Shown here: one piece after another, positions 1-8,936 of the stretch | Position numbering within the stretch: position 1 is the first letter of the stretch | Layout of the letters: the number at the start of each line of letters is the position of its first letter | Assembly: GCA_021774335.1 (NCBI GenBank) | Contig: JAJFJD010000036.1 | Span: 43,875-107,874, forward strand | DNA: 64,000 bases | Direction: 5' to 3' | From: Alphaproteobacteria bacterium | Lineage (GTDB): Bacteria > Pseudomonadota > Alphaproteobacteria > UBA8366 | Made by a program: the position numbers and the translations under genes | The notes under the pieces: model-generated | What the model was told of the DNA's origin: nothing | Databases searched by the model: none | Seen by the model: the letters and a program-made list of their open reading frames with translations, nothing else

Positions 1-2
1 AA

Positions 3-722
3 CTGTCCGACAGTGCCACCGGGCAACGCACGATGCGCCAGGACTATGTCGCCGAAGTCCCGGTGCGGATGGAGAAGTGGAAAACCGAGGCGTCGGACCG
101 GCTGAACTCGACCGAACGGCCGATCAATATGGCGCGCATGCTGAACGAGTTGAACAAGGTTATGCCCGCGGAATCGGTGCTGGTCGCCGACGGTGGCTTC
201 GCCGGGCATTGGACCGGCTTCCTCTACGATACCAAGCTGGCCGGCCGCACTTATATCGCCGACCGCGGCATGGCCTCGATCGGTTACGGACTGCCGGGAT
301 CTATCGGGGCGCAACTCGGCGTGCCGGACCGTCCGGTGGTCGGCATCACCGGCGACGGCGGGTTCAACATGGCCATCGGCGATTTGGAAACGGCGCTGCG
401 CACCAAGGCGGGCTGCACGATCTGCGTCGTCAACAACGCCGCGTCGGGCTACGTGAAAGCGTTGCAGCATTCCATGTATGACGGCAAGTACCAGTCGAGC
501 GACCTGGTCGAGATGGATTACGCAAAGATCGCCAGCGCCTTCGGCTGTACCGGCATCCGCGTCGAGGATCCCGACGACCTGGGCAATGCGATCCAAACCG
601 GCATCGACGAAACCGACCGGCCGACCGTGATCGACATGATCGTCACCCGCGACCCCGCCAAGATGCTGCCCGCCGTGGACAGCCGCGTGCTCAAGGTCGA
701 GAAGGGTGACCGTCCGATCTAA
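3..722 (+). CDS. Thiamine-diphosphate-dependent enzyme, C-terminal part (acetolactate synthase-like)
   Basis: The reading frame is open to the left edge, so only the C-terminal ~240 residues are present and the start lies outside the window. The segment GDGGFNMAIGDLETA followed about 25 residues later by VVNNAASG is the GDG...NN motif that binds Mg2+ and the diphosphate of TPP. It marks the cofactor domain of the acetolactate synthase / benzoylformate decarboxylase / oxalyl-CoA decarboxylase superfamily. The substrate-determining N-terminal domains are missing, so the exact reaction cannot be named. The gene converges on the M19 gene with only 9 bp between stops. Given the CoA and 2-oxoacid chemistry of the region, an acyloin- or decarboxylase-type role is plausible but inferred. 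Confidence 0.85.
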   Translation: MSDSATGQRTMRQDYVAEVPVRMEKWKTEASDRLNSTERPINMARMLNELNKVMPAESVLVADGGFAGHWTGFLYDTKLAGRTYIADRGMASIGYGLPGSIGAQLGVPDRPVVGITGDGGFNMAIGDLETALRTKAGCTICVVNNAASGYVKALQHSMYDGKYQSSDLVEMDYAKIASAFGCTGIRVEDPDDLGNAIQTGIDETDRPTVIDMIVTRDPAKMLPAVDSRVLKVEKGDRPI

Positions 723-731
723 TCCGCGGCA

Positions 732-1742
732 TTAACCGCCCCAAATTTTGCCGAGCGCGCGGGCGAAGTTGCCGCCAAGATAGGCGGCGATGTCAGCGTC
801 GCGCCAGCCGCGCGCGACCAGGGCCTCGGTGACCGCCGGCAGCTTGGCGTGCGAGTTCGCGGCTTCGATGTACCGTGCCGGAATGTCGTGGCCGAAGGCG
901 TCGCCATAGCTGGAGATACCGGTCCAAAGCCGCCGGTTCGCGGCCTCGTAGGCTGTTTTCTGCAGGTCACGCGACGCGGGAAGGTCGGTGCCGAACCCGA
1001 CATGGTCGATCCCCACCAAGTCGACGATATATTCGATGTGCCGGACGAAATCGTCGACCGTGGGGCGCCGGTTCACGTCGCCGTCCCACAGCATCGGGCC
1101 GTAGACGCTGGCGCCGATCACGCCGCCGGTTTCGGCAATGGCCTTGATCACGTCGTCGGACTTGTTGCGGACCAGATCGGTCAGAGATTTGGCGTTGGCG
1201 TGGGTCGCGAGGACCGGTTTATCGCTCAACTCGATAGCGTCCAGTGTGGTGCGGTATCCCACATGGCTGAGGTCGATGGCGATACCCAGGTCGTTCATGA
1301 TTTTCACGGCGTCGCGGCCGAGCACGCTGAGCCCAGAATCCTCCGTCTCCAAACAGCCGTCGCCGAGCGCGTTGCGATAGTTGTAGGTGATCTGCATGAC
1401 GCGGACGCCGAGCTGGTGGAACAGTTCCAGCCGGTCGAGCCGGTCGCCCATGGGCCGCATGTTCTGCCAGCCCATGATGAGGCCGATTTGCCCGGCTTCC
1501 TTCGCTGTTTCCAGGTCGGAGGCCCGTTCGATCAGCCGCCACTCACACGCCGGTTCCTTGAGCGCGGATAGCCACCCCGCGATCCGATCACAGGTCTCGG
1601 CATATTCGGCCTCGAAATTGGCGATGGTGACGTTCAACGCATTGACGCCGCCGGTGCGCAGATCACCGGTGTAGCCGTCGCTGTAGTAGGACAGGCCGTC
1701 GATCACGAGGGATTGCTCTTGGATTTCGGCTGCGGTCGACAC
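732..1742 (-). CDS. Membrane dipeptidase-like protein (peptidase family M19)
   Basis: The 336-residue product has the family length and order of M19 renal-dipeptidase-like proteins. It shows LGVRVMQITYNYRNALGDG in the middle, then AIDLSHVGYRT and PVLATHANAKSL, and late VGFGTDLPASRD. M19 enzymes hydrolyse dipeptides, often with D-residues, through a binuclear zinc site. The usual N-terminal HxD ligand pair is not seen: the strand reads VIDGLSYYSDG. The position of the bridging Glu reads GWQN. This is therefore a divergent subgroup whose metal site may differ. It is the last gene of a minus-strand group with the duplicated unknown protein (23 bp gap) and a class C beta-lactamase-like hydrolase. 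That context suggests peptide or D-amino-acid processing (inference). Confidence 0.85.
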   Translation of the reverse strand: MSTAAEIQEQSLVIDGLSYYSDGYTGDLRTGGVNALNVTIANFEAEYAETCDRIAGWLSALKEPACEWRLIERASDLETAKEAGQIGLIMGWQNMRPMGDRLDRLELFHQLGVRVMQITYNYRNALGDGCLETEDSGLSVLGRDAVKIMNDLGIAIDLSHVGYRTTLDAIELSDKPVLATHANAKSLTDLVRNKSDDVIKAIAETGGVIGASVYGPMLWDGDVNRRPTVDDFVRHIEYIVDLVGIDHVGFGTDLPASRDLQKTAYEAANRRLWTGISSYGDAFGHDIPARYIEAANSHAKLPAVTEALVARGWRDADIAAYLGGNFARALGKIWGG

Positions 1743-1765
1743 GGGTGTTGTTTCCTTCTTCGTAT

Positions 1766-2575
1766 TTAGCGGGCGGCCGCATGGGCAATCGCAGCAACGA
1801 GCGCCTTTGCCGTCATGCCGGCTTCGCCGCCCATGCGGATTGCGGTCTTGTTGAGATGCGTGACGATCCCGTCTTCATAAGTCGAACGGGCGTCGCCGAT
1901 GCGGGCGCTGTCGTGCGATACGGTCGCGCCGGCGATACCGCGCGCGTCGAGGGCGGGCAGGCGGCTGATCCCGGCGTCGTCGATCCCGACGCCCGCATCA
2001 TTATAAAGCGCGGCGATCACATGGTGTTTGATTGCGGTCTCCGGCTTGTCGCCCAGCAACTGACCGTGCGATCCGGTCACCAGGATGCGGTTGCGGTCTT
2101 CGGGCGTGACCAGGGAATTGGAATCGATGCCCCAGACTTCGGGTACGCCCGGATCGGCGGTGAGAAGGAACCGCGCCTCCGCTTTCTCCGGTGGATCGCT
2201 GTCCGGGATCGGCGCGTCCTGAAGGCGGTCGGCAGCTTCTCTGCATGCCATGCCGGCCGTGCAGCCTGCGGCGAGCGCATGCGCGTTGGCGTGGCTGATC
2301 ACGCCGCGGCGCATCATGTCGCCGCCGTCGCCGATCCGCGCCGACGTATGCGCAACCGTGGCCGCCGCCATACCCATCCCGTCGAGATAGGCGAGGCCGC
2401 CGATTCCGGCGTTGTCCTTGCCGACGCCGGCATCGTTCAGGATAACGCCGCGCAGCCGTCCGAGCGCCGCCAGATAGGTCGCGTAGACGCCGCCATGCGA
2501 TCCGGCGATGAGGACTTTCCCACGGAAACTGTCATCCAGGCGGGTGATGCTGTCGAGAACGAGGGGTGTTTGCAT
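1766..2575 (-). CDS. Uncharacterised protein made of two internally repeated halves
   Basis: I do not recognise the family. The 269-residue product consists of two similar halves. Residues ~14-95 contain VLIAGSHGGVYA, GVILNDAGVGKDNAGI, then ATVAHTSARIGDGGDM and GVISHANAHA. Residues ~160-250 contain ILVTGSHGQLLG, ALYNDAGVGIDDAGI, then ATVSHDSARIGDARST and GIVTHLNKTA. The repeated GSHG, NDAGVG and SARIGD motifs suggest two copies of one Rossmann-like or amidase-like domain. No signal peptide or membrane segment is visible. The ATG at 2575 is chosen because the frame upstream runs into the preceding hydrolase gene, whose stop is only 5 bp away. It lies in an apparent operon between a serine hydrolase and an M19 peptidase-like gene. 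Confidence 0.75.
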   Translation of the reverse strand: MQTPLVLDSITRLDDSFRGKVLIAGSHGGVYATYLAALGRLRGVILNDAGVGKDNAGIGGLAYLDGMGMAAATVAHTSARIGDGGDMMRRGVISHANAHALAAGCTAGMACREAADRLQDAPIPDSDPPEKAEARFLLTADPGVPEVWGIDSNSLVTPEDRNRILVTGSHGQLLGDKPETAIKHHVIAALYNDAGVGIDDAGISRLPALDARGIAGATVSHDSARIGDARSTYEDGIVTHLNKTAIRMGGEAGMTAKALVAAIAHAAAR

Positions 2576-2580
2576 CGTGG

Positions 2581-4422
2581 TTACCGTATCCGCCGCAGCG
2601 TCGCACGCCGTTCTCCGGACCCATCCTTGTAGGTCGCGTCGAGCGTGGCGTCGTTCCGGCGGGTATACGACACGGTCACGCCATCGAACGGCGATAGGGT
2701 AAGCGTTCCGTCCGTAACGGTACCGTCGATTGGTGTCGATCCCTCCTTTGAGACTTTCAACGCGTCTGACGGTGCCCAAGCATAGGTGGATTTGGCGGTC
2801 TTGCCCTCGATAGACTCTACGATCAACGTATGCGGCTGCTTGTTATCCCAGCGTCCCATCCACGTTCCAACGAAGCTGGTCTTGTCCGCGGTCATCGGCT
2901 TTCGGAGGTCGGGCGTTTGCGGCGGGTCGGACCGTGTGAACTCACCGCTGAATTCTATGTCGAAGGCATCGACAGTGCCGGTTTTGCCGATGCGGAAGGT
3001 GATCAGCCGGTCGCGCAGGACACGCGTGCGGAAATTGGCGATGAAGGTGTCGTAGTGCCAATGGGTGAGATCGCCGATCACCCGATTGTTCCGGGTGACT
3101 AAGAGCTTGTCGCCGCTGGGCCAGATATCCAACGGACCATAGACCTGGCTGTCGTAGAACCCGACATATCCGGCCAGCGGCATGGACGGGCGGGTGCCAA
3201 ACTTATGTTTGTCGAGCACCTTGGCGCGGCGTTTCTTCCGTTTCGCTTGATAGACGCTGTTCCATGCCAGGAATTCGCTGGACCAATCCGTCGGCGTGGC
3301 ATCGAGATAGGCGTCGAAGATGCGATACATCAGGGCGGCGGGCAGGCTCGACCGGCCGCGGTTGCTCAACGCCACCATGCCGAGGTTGAGGTCGGGCAGA
3401 AGCGCCAGATGCGCCGACATGCCGTCCAGCCGTCCGCCGTGATACAGCACCTTCTTGCCGCGGTAATCCGCCATGTACCACCCGAGGCCATAGGCCCGGA
3501 GGTTGGATTGCGGAATATACTCGCGGCGCGTCTTGGACACGTTGATGACCGTGTGCGCCCTGCGCATTTCCGCGATGTCTTTGGTGCGGAGGATGGTTGT
3601 GTCGCCGTACTTGCCGCCGTCCAATTGCAGCTTGATCCATTTTGCCAGATCGGCCGCGCTGGAATTGATCGATCCCGCCGCGCCGATGTTGTCGACCTGA
3701 AGCCAGTCGATTGGCCGGTACTCTCCATTCATGTGGGCATGCGGCGTCGCCGAATTGCGCGGAAGGTCTTTGATCGACGTCGAGCTGTTGGTCATCCCGA
3801 GCGGTATGAAGAACCGGTCTTTGACATACGCATCCCAGGTCGTGCCGGCCGCCGCGCCCACGGCCTCGCCCGCGGCCGTGAACATGATGTTCTGATATCC
3901 GAAACGGGAGCGGAGCGGGGATTTCATCTCCAGATGCTGCGACCGCCTCAGAACTTCGGCCCTGTCGAAGTTCGAGTAGTACCAGATCATGTCGCCGCGA
4001 TGCAGGCCGCTGCGGTGGGACAGCAGGTCGCGCAGGCGCATGTCGTGGGTGGCATAGGAATCGTGGAGGCGAAACGCTGGAAGATGGTCTATCACCCGGT
4101 CGTCCCAGCGCATTTTTCCGTTAGCGACCAGCGTGGCGACGGCGGCCGCGGTGAATGTCTTTGTGATCGACGCTGCCGCGAATACGGTGTTCTCGTCGAC
4201 CGGTTCTGTTCCACCGAGGCGGCGCAGGCCGTAGCCCTTGGCAAGGATGACCCTACCGTCCTTCACGATGGCGAGGGATAGCCCGGGCGTTTGCCAAATC
4301 CGCATTGCGGTCTCGACATAGGAATCAAGGTCGGTCAGGCGCGGCTCCTCCGCCCGGCCTACGCCGGAGATTTGGATCAGTATGCCTGCCAAAAGCGTGC
4401 AGAAGAGCCGTCGTGCCACCAT
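2581..4422 (-). CDS. Exported serine hydrolase, beta-lactamase class C family
   Basis: The 613-residue product starts with a signal peptide (basic MVARR, hydrophobic stretch, GRAEEP after a likely cleavage site). It then has the class C / esterase / D-Ala-D-Ala peptidase fold. SITK supplies the SxxK nucleophile near residue 90, RFGYQN supplies the YxN motif, and YHGGRLDG carries the HGG box. The ~200 C-terminal residues form an extra, probably beta-barrel, domain common in this family. The likely role is periplasmic hydrolysis of a D-amino-acid peptide, ester or lactam; the substrate is not evident. It is the first gene of a minus-strand group and is divergent from the MmgE/PrpD gene, with ~70 bp between the start codons. 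Confidence 0.9.
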   Translation of the reverse strand: MVARRLFCTLLAGILIQISGVGRAEEPRLTDLDSYVETAMRIWQTPGLSLAIVKDGRVILAKGYGLRRLGGTEPVDENTVFAAASITKTFTAAAVATLVANGKMRWDDRVIDHLPAFRLHDSYATHDMRLRDLLSHRSGLHRGDMIWYYSNFDRAEVLRRSQHLEMKSPLRSRFGYQNIMFTAAGEAVGAAAGTTWDAYVKDRFFIPLGMTNSSTSIKDLPRNSATPHAHMNGEYRPIDWLQVDNIGAAGSINSSAADLAKWIKLQLDGGKYGDTTILRTKDIAEMRRAHTVINVSKTRREYIPQSNLRAYGLGWYMADYRGKKVLYHGGRLDGMSAHLALLPDLNLGMVALSNRGRSSLPAALMYRIFDAYLDATPTDWSSEFLAWNSVYQAKRKKRRAKVLDKHKFGTRPSMPLAGYVGFYDSQVYGPLDIWPSGDKLLVTRNNRVIGDLTHWHYDTFIANFRTRVLRDRLITFRIGKTGTVDAFDIEFSGEFTRSDPPQTPDLRKPMTADKTSFVGTWMGRWDNKQPHTLIVESIEGKTAKSTYAWAPSDALKVSKEGSTPIDGTVTDGTLTLSPFDGVTVSYTRRNDATLDATYKDGSGERRATLRRIR

Positions 4423-4494
4423 GAAACCTCCTATTCGAGATCATGATATAGTAGGGGAAACCCAAACACAGTGGTGTCGTTGCAGGAGAATAAA

Positions 4495-5889
4495 ATGGGA
4501 ATTTCCGCTGATATTGCCGAATTGATCGTCAAGGCCCGTTCCGAGGACTTGGATGACGACGTGTTGCATTGGGCCAAGGTGGGCCTGATCGACTATACGG
4601 GCTGCACCCTGGCCGGTTCGACCGAACCCAGCGGAAAGATCGCCGACGTGGTGGTCGGCGGGCGCGACCAGACCGGGCCGAGCCTGATCTTCGGGTCGAA
4701 CGCGCGCACCACGCCGCTGAACGCGGCATTGATCAACGGCACGGCGTCCCATGCTCAGGATTTCGACGACTGTAACAACACCATCGGCGGCCATCCTTCG
4801 GCGCCGATCCTGCCGGCGCTGATCGGGTTGGGCGAGCAGCTCGGGGCGAGCGGACGGGACGTTATCCTGGCCTATGTGATCGGCTTCGAGACGGAAACCA
4901 GCATCGCCCGCAGTGTCCATTTCCATCATTACGAGAAGGGCTGGCATCCGACGGCCACAATGGGTGTCTTCGGCTCGACCGCGGCCTGCTGCAAGTTGAT
5001 GGGCCTGGATAAGGAGATGACCGCGACCGCATTACAGATCGCCGTTTCGCTGGCATCCGGCGTGAAGTCGAACTTCGGCACGATGGTGAAGCCGTTGCAT
5101 GTGGGGCATAGCTCGCGCAACGGATTGTTCGCCGCGATGATGGCGAAGGAAGGGTTCACGTCCAGTCCCGTGGCGTTCGAGCACAAACAGGGCTTCTTCG
5201 AAGTCTTTAACGGGGCGGGTAACTACCATCCGGAGAAGATCTTCGAGCATTGGATGAAGCCGTTCGACATCGTCGAGCCGGCGATCGCGGTGAAGCAGTA
5301 TCCTTGCTGCGGCAGTACGCATCCGGCGGTCGATGCGATGATCAACTTGGTGGAACGCGAAGGCCTCAGGCCTGAGATGGTCAAGCGCGTCGATTCCTGG
5401 ACCCATCCGCGCCGCCTGGCGCATACCAATCGACCCGACCCGCAAAGCCCGCTCGACGCCAAGTTCAGCGTGCAATACGTGGTCGCGCGGGCGCTGATGC
5501 ATGGCAAGGTCGTATTACCGCATTTCGACGACACGGCCTATCTCGACAAGGATGTCCGTGCGGTCATGGATAAGGTCGATGCTGCGCCGCATCCGGAGAT
5601 GCTGAACGACGACAGCGGTTATTTGGGCGCCGAGGTTCGGGTGGAATTGATGGACGGCCGGACAGTATCCGACCGTGTCCAACAGGCGCGGGGCCGGGGA
5701 TCGGTCGATCCTTTGCCGATGGACAAGTTGCGCAGCAAGTTCGAGAACTGCGCTTCGCTCGTCCTGCCGGCGGACCGTATCGCGGCCCTGTATGACGTTA
5801 TCGATCACTTCGTGGAGTTGCCGGATGTCAATGCCTATACCACGACGGCCGAGACTGTTGCCGACGCTGCGGCGTCCGCGGCGGAGTAA
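4495..5889 (+). CDS. MmgE/PrpD family protein (first of three)
   Basis: This 464-residue protein has the full length of the MmgE/PrpD family, whose members include 2-methylcitrate dehydratase and cis-aconitate decarboxylase. Recognisable segments are DYTGCTLAGSTEP near the N-terminus, NGTASHAQDFDDCNNTIGGHPSAP, FGTMVKPLHVGHSSRNG, KQYPCCGSTHPAVDA and KFSVQYVVARAL. These are the family's conserved His/Asp and substrate-pocket regions. The ATG at 4495 is preferred over an in-frame GTG at 4471 because AGGAG (4484-4488) lies six bases upstream. The stop is followed after 6 bp by a TauD-type dioxygenase gene, so the two are probably cotranscribed. The exact substrate is unknown; many family members are not 2-methylcitrate enzymes. 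Confidence 0.92.
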   Translation: MGISADIAELIVKARSEDLDDDVLHWAKVGLIDYTGCTLAGSTEPSGKIADVVVGGRDQTGPSLIFGSNARTTPLNAALINGTASHAQDFDDCNNTIGGHPSAPILPALIGLGEQLGASGRDVILAYVIGFETETSIARSVHFHHYEKGWHPTATMGVFGSTAACCKLMGLDKEMTATALQIAVSLASGVKSNFGTMVKPLHVGHSSRNGLFAAMMAKEGFTSSPVAFEHKQGFFEVFNGAGNYHPEKIFEHWMKPFDIVEPAIAVKQYPCCGSTHPAVDAMINLVEREGLRPEMVKRVDSWTHPRRLAHTNRPDPQSPLDAKFSVQYVVARALMHGKVVLPHFDDTAYLDKDVRAVMDKVDAAPHPEMLNDDSGYLGAEVRVELMDGRTVSDRVQQARGRGSVDPLPMDKLRSKFENCASLVLPADRIAALYDVIDHFVELPDVNAYTTTAETVADAAASAAE

Positions 5890-5895
5890 CGGATA

Positions 5896-6771
5896 ATGTC
5901 GACAACGCTATCCGCTCTTGAGGTGGTTCCGTCCGGCGCGGCGCTCGGCGCCGACATCGTCAATCTCGACATCGGGGCCGCGACCGACGCGGATATTGCG
6001 GCGGTGCGCACCGCGTGGCGCGATCATCTCGTGCTGCGATTCCGTGGGCACAGTTTCGGCGATACGGCGCATCTGGAGTTCGCGAAGCGGTTCGGCCCGT
6101 TGGATATCTCGCCGAATACGCGCTTTTCCGGGCAGCCCTGGATGCCCGATTATCCGGAGATGAGCCGGATTTCGAACATCAAGATCGACGGTGAAGCGAC
6201 CGGATCGCTTGGCGACGGTGAACTCGTCTGGCACACCGATATGTCCTACCTGGACGAGCCGCCGACCGGCAGTCTGCTGCATGCGCTCGAAGTGCCGCCG
6301 TCGGGTGGCGATACGAAGTTTCTCAGCATGTATGACGCGCTGGAGACATTGCCCGCCGATCTGCGTAAGGCCATCGAAGGCCGGCAGATCAAGCATGACC
6401 AGACGCACAACAGTTCGGGGACGCTGCGCAAGGGACTGGAGGGTGTCGAAATCAACGACGTCACGAAAATTCCTGGCGCGGTTCACCCGATCATCCGGAC
6501 GCATCCGGAAACGGGTCGCAAGGCGCTGTATCTGGGCCGTCGGGCGCGCTCCTACCTCGTTGGTTTGCCGGTCGATGAAAGCGAGGAACTACTGGATGCG
6601 CTGTGGGATCATGCTACCGGCAATCCGGCCATTCAGTGGGTGCAGGAATGGCAGGCGGATGACCTCATCATGTGGGACAACCGCTGCGTCATGCATTGTC
6701 GGGATAGCTTCGATCCCGGTGGCCGGCGGTTGATGCATCGCACTGTGATCCTGGGCGACCGCCCCTATTAG
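5896..6771 (+). CDS. TauD/TfdA family 2-oxoglutarate-dependent dioxygenase
   Basis: The 291-residue product is full length for the TauD/TfdA family of non-haem Fe(II)/2-oxoglutarate oxygenases. The iron-binding HxD is in VWHTDMSY (H113, D115). The distal His is in MWDNRCVMH (about H267) and the oxoglutarate-binding Arg is in RLMHRTVI. The family oxidises taurine, 2,4-D, alkyl sulfates and other acids, releasing succinate and CO2. No residue seen here identifies the substrate. The start ATG lies 6 bp after the PrpD stop, which supports one transcript and a shared catabolic task. The stop nearly abuts the convergent cyclase-like gene (4 bp). Confidence 0.92.
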   Translation: MSTTLSALEVVPSGAALGADIVNLDIGAATDADIAAVRTAWRDHLVLRFRGHSFGDTAHLEFAKRFGPLDISPNTRFSGQPWMPDYPEMSRISNIKIDGEATGSLGDGELVWHTDMSYLDEPPTGSLLHALEVPPSGGDTKFLSMYDALETLPADLRKAIEGRQIKHDQTHNSSGTLRKGLEGVEINDVTKIPGAVHPIIRTHPETGRKALYLGRRARSYLVGLPVDESEELLDALWDHATGNPAIQWVQEWQADDLIMWDNRCVMHCRDSFDPGGRRLMHRTVILGDRPY

Positions 6772-6775
6772 TAGG

Positions 6776-8764
6776 TTACCCGGCAAGTGCGATGACGGTA
6801 CCGGGCAGGCCCTGCGATAAACGCTTACTGTAGAGGCGGCACAGAGGGTCGTTCGGGGCAATTACCGCCGCGCGTGCAATTTCCTCTGTTGCGATCGCGT
6901 CCTCCCGCTGAATTAGCCTGAAGGCGCGAATATAGGCTTCCAACTCCGACGTATCGCTCTGACTTTCGGGAAGCGGTTCAAGCGTCTCGATGGACTCGGC
7001 TATTCCACTCCACCGCAATCGGCCGACAGGCCGGAAGATCACGTCGGTTGCCTCGCGGGCCGTCGCCGCACTGGCGCATAAACGCGTGCCGAGTTCGGCA
7101 TTGGCCATGGCGAGGCGGTCCGCCTGATCTACGGGGTCGCCGTATGCACCGTAGGCAAACGCGGCGTCCCCACCGAAATTCCCGACCAATGCGTCGCCGC
7201 TGTGCAATCCGATCAATGTTTCGCCGATCCGGCCGGCGTTGGTCATGCGGCGTTCCCGGTAACCCTCGGCGAACGCGTCGATCGCCAGGGCGCATCGGAC
7301 GGCCCGGCTCGGCGCATCACCCTGATGGAGCGGCGCGCCGAAGAGGGCCACGACCCTATCGGCGTCGATCCGTTGCAACACGCCCCCGTGGGCCTTTACG
7401 GCATTTCCGATGCCGGCGGTATAAGCGCTTTGCACGGAGATGAGCTGGTCCGGCGGCAAAGCCTCGGCGAGTTTCGCGAAATCGGCGTGCCGCGCGACCA
7501 GAATGGTGACAGCCCGGTTTTCCCCATCCAGCGTAACCGCATCCGGGGCATGCGCGATCTGCCGCGCCAGGTCGGCCGACGCGACGGCGCTGAATCCCGT
7601 GCGCAGATAGTCGCGTTTGCCCTGCGCGAAGCGCTGCACGGCCGCCCGCATGAGGGCGAAAGCCGTAAGACATCCTAGAACGGGCATGGCGACGGGGATC
7701 GCGGCGCGCGTCCAATGAAAGACCGCAAGCGAGAAGACGACGAAGCCCAATACCGTCGCGACGACGGCCCCGGCCCGGGCAAGCGGGCCGACGGTAATCA
7801 AGGCCAGCAGGCTTCCGAAGGTGCAGAGGGCAAAGGCCACCAGCAGGACGGTGATTTCGTTGCTACCGGGCAAGTGCCGGGCATCCAGGAGCTGCGATAC
7901 GGCATGCGCTTGAATTTGCACACCCGACATGCGGTTTTCGGGCGGTGCGTTGAGCCAGCCGCCGGGAATGTGGTGCCGGTCGCGGTCGTTGAGGTCGAGG
8001 CCGATCAACACGACCTTGTTCGCGAACCATTTCGCCGGCAGGCCGACTGCCTTATGCGCCGGGATCGTCAGGAACGGTCGGGTATTCATGTTGGGCACGC
8101 CGTGATAGGCGAGCCGCCGCCGATCCGCACGGCCCAGATTTAGAACCTCGGCCAGTTTTGCGGTGAAACTGGAAATCCACACCCCGTCGACCGTCGCGCC
8201 GTCCACCATACGGCGGACGGCGCCACCCCAGCCATCCTTGCCCAGCAGGGCGGGACCGGATCGCAGGCCGTTTAGGTAATTTCGTTCGTAAACCAGTTGT
8301 TGCTGCGTCAGTGTCTGTTCCGGCGGCGCGGTCGCGATGACCAGGGGCAATGGCAGGGACCGCATGACGTCGAAGAGCCGTTGATCCTTGTTGGGCTCCG
8401 TCGCATCGGTGAGGGGCACGTACAGTCCGATCGCTTGCGGGCCGGATACGGACAGAGTCTCGAGTACGTCGGCGAGCAGGCCCCGGTCGACCGGCCGGCG
8501 GTAAGGCAAACCGCTGATGGTTTTCTCGTCGATTGCTATGACGACGATGCGCGAGTCCTGCGGCGCCGCGCGGGGCATCAAGGCGCGCCGGGCGTCTTCG
8601 GCCCAGTATTCGACCGTGCGGGGAAGCGAGAAGCTGTAGGGCACGAAAAACGCGCCCAACGTGGTCAACGCTATGGTTGCCAGTGCGCTTAGGATAAAAT
8701 TTCGGTTCGCGAAGCGTGCCATGGCCGGGCAGGGATGCACATTCTCTGTTTCACTCAATCCCAT
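6776..8764 (-). CDS. CHASE2-domain membrane protein with degenerate nucleotide cyclase domain
   Basis: The 662-residue product has one N-terminal membrane helix (~25-45) and an extracytoplasmic CHASE2 sensor domain (~50-295, with VVIAIDEKTI and VLIGLDLNDRD). Three more helices follow (~303-373), then a cytoplasmic class III adenylate/guanylate cyclase-type domain (~415-575). The cyclase core looks impaired. The first metal-binding Asp position (usually in a xxFxDI strand) is Arg in TILVARHADF. The second is retained in RIDADRVVALFG. The usual GDxVN motif reads GDPVDQADR, with Asp for Asn. It may be a pseudo-cyclase that senses and signals by interaction. A shorter start at MARFANRNF (8722) is possible. 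It is divergent from the ArsC-like gene. Confidence 0.85.
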   Translation of the reverse strand: MGLSETENVHPCPAMARFANRNFILSALATIALTTLGAFFVPYSFSLPRTVEYWAEDARRALMPRAAPQDSRIVVIAIDEKTISGLPYRRPVDRGLLADVLETLSVSGPQAIGLYVPLTDATEPNKDQRLFDVMRSLPLPLVIATAPPEQTLTQQQLVYERNYLNGLRSGPALLGKDGWGGAVRRMVDGATVDGVWISSFTAKLAEVLNLGRADRRRLAYHGVPNMNTRPFLTIPAHKAVGLPAKWFANKVVLIGLDLNDRDRHHIPGGWLNAPPENRMSGVQIQAHAVSQLLDARHLPGSNEITVLLVAFALCTFGSLLALITVGPLARAGAVVATVLGFVVFSLAVFHWTRAAIPVAMPVLGCLTAFALMRAAVQRFAQGKRDYLRTGFSAVASADLARQIAHAPDAVTLDGENRAVTILVARHADFAKLAEALPPDQLISVQSAYTAGIGNAVKAHGGVLQRIDADRVVALFGAPLHQGDAPSRAVRCALAIDAFAEGYRERRMTNAGRIGETLIGLHSGDALVGNFGGDAAFAYGAYGDPVDQADRLAMANAELGTRLCASAATAREATDVIFRPVGRLRWSGIAESIETLEPLPESQSDTSELEAYIRAFRLIQREDAIATEEIARAAVIAPNDPLCRLYSKRLSQGLPGTVIALAG

Positions 8765-8936
8765 GCTACGGTCGTATCCGTTCCCTAAAGATTAAGAATA
8801 TCCGGCATTTAGGGGATGTTCTTGGAAATTGCCGGGAACTTTTACCGGCGATTTCAGCCTGTTGCGCCGGGCGCCTACGCGATACCTTCGGGAAAAGAAA
8901 TTATCTGGCCGCGGGCCGACCAAGGGGTGGGGGGAT

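Noticed and set aside
1745..2632. Plus-strand frame opposite the duplicated unknown protein
   Set aside because: The minus frame shows an internal protein repeat and fits the operon spacing; the plus frame has neither.
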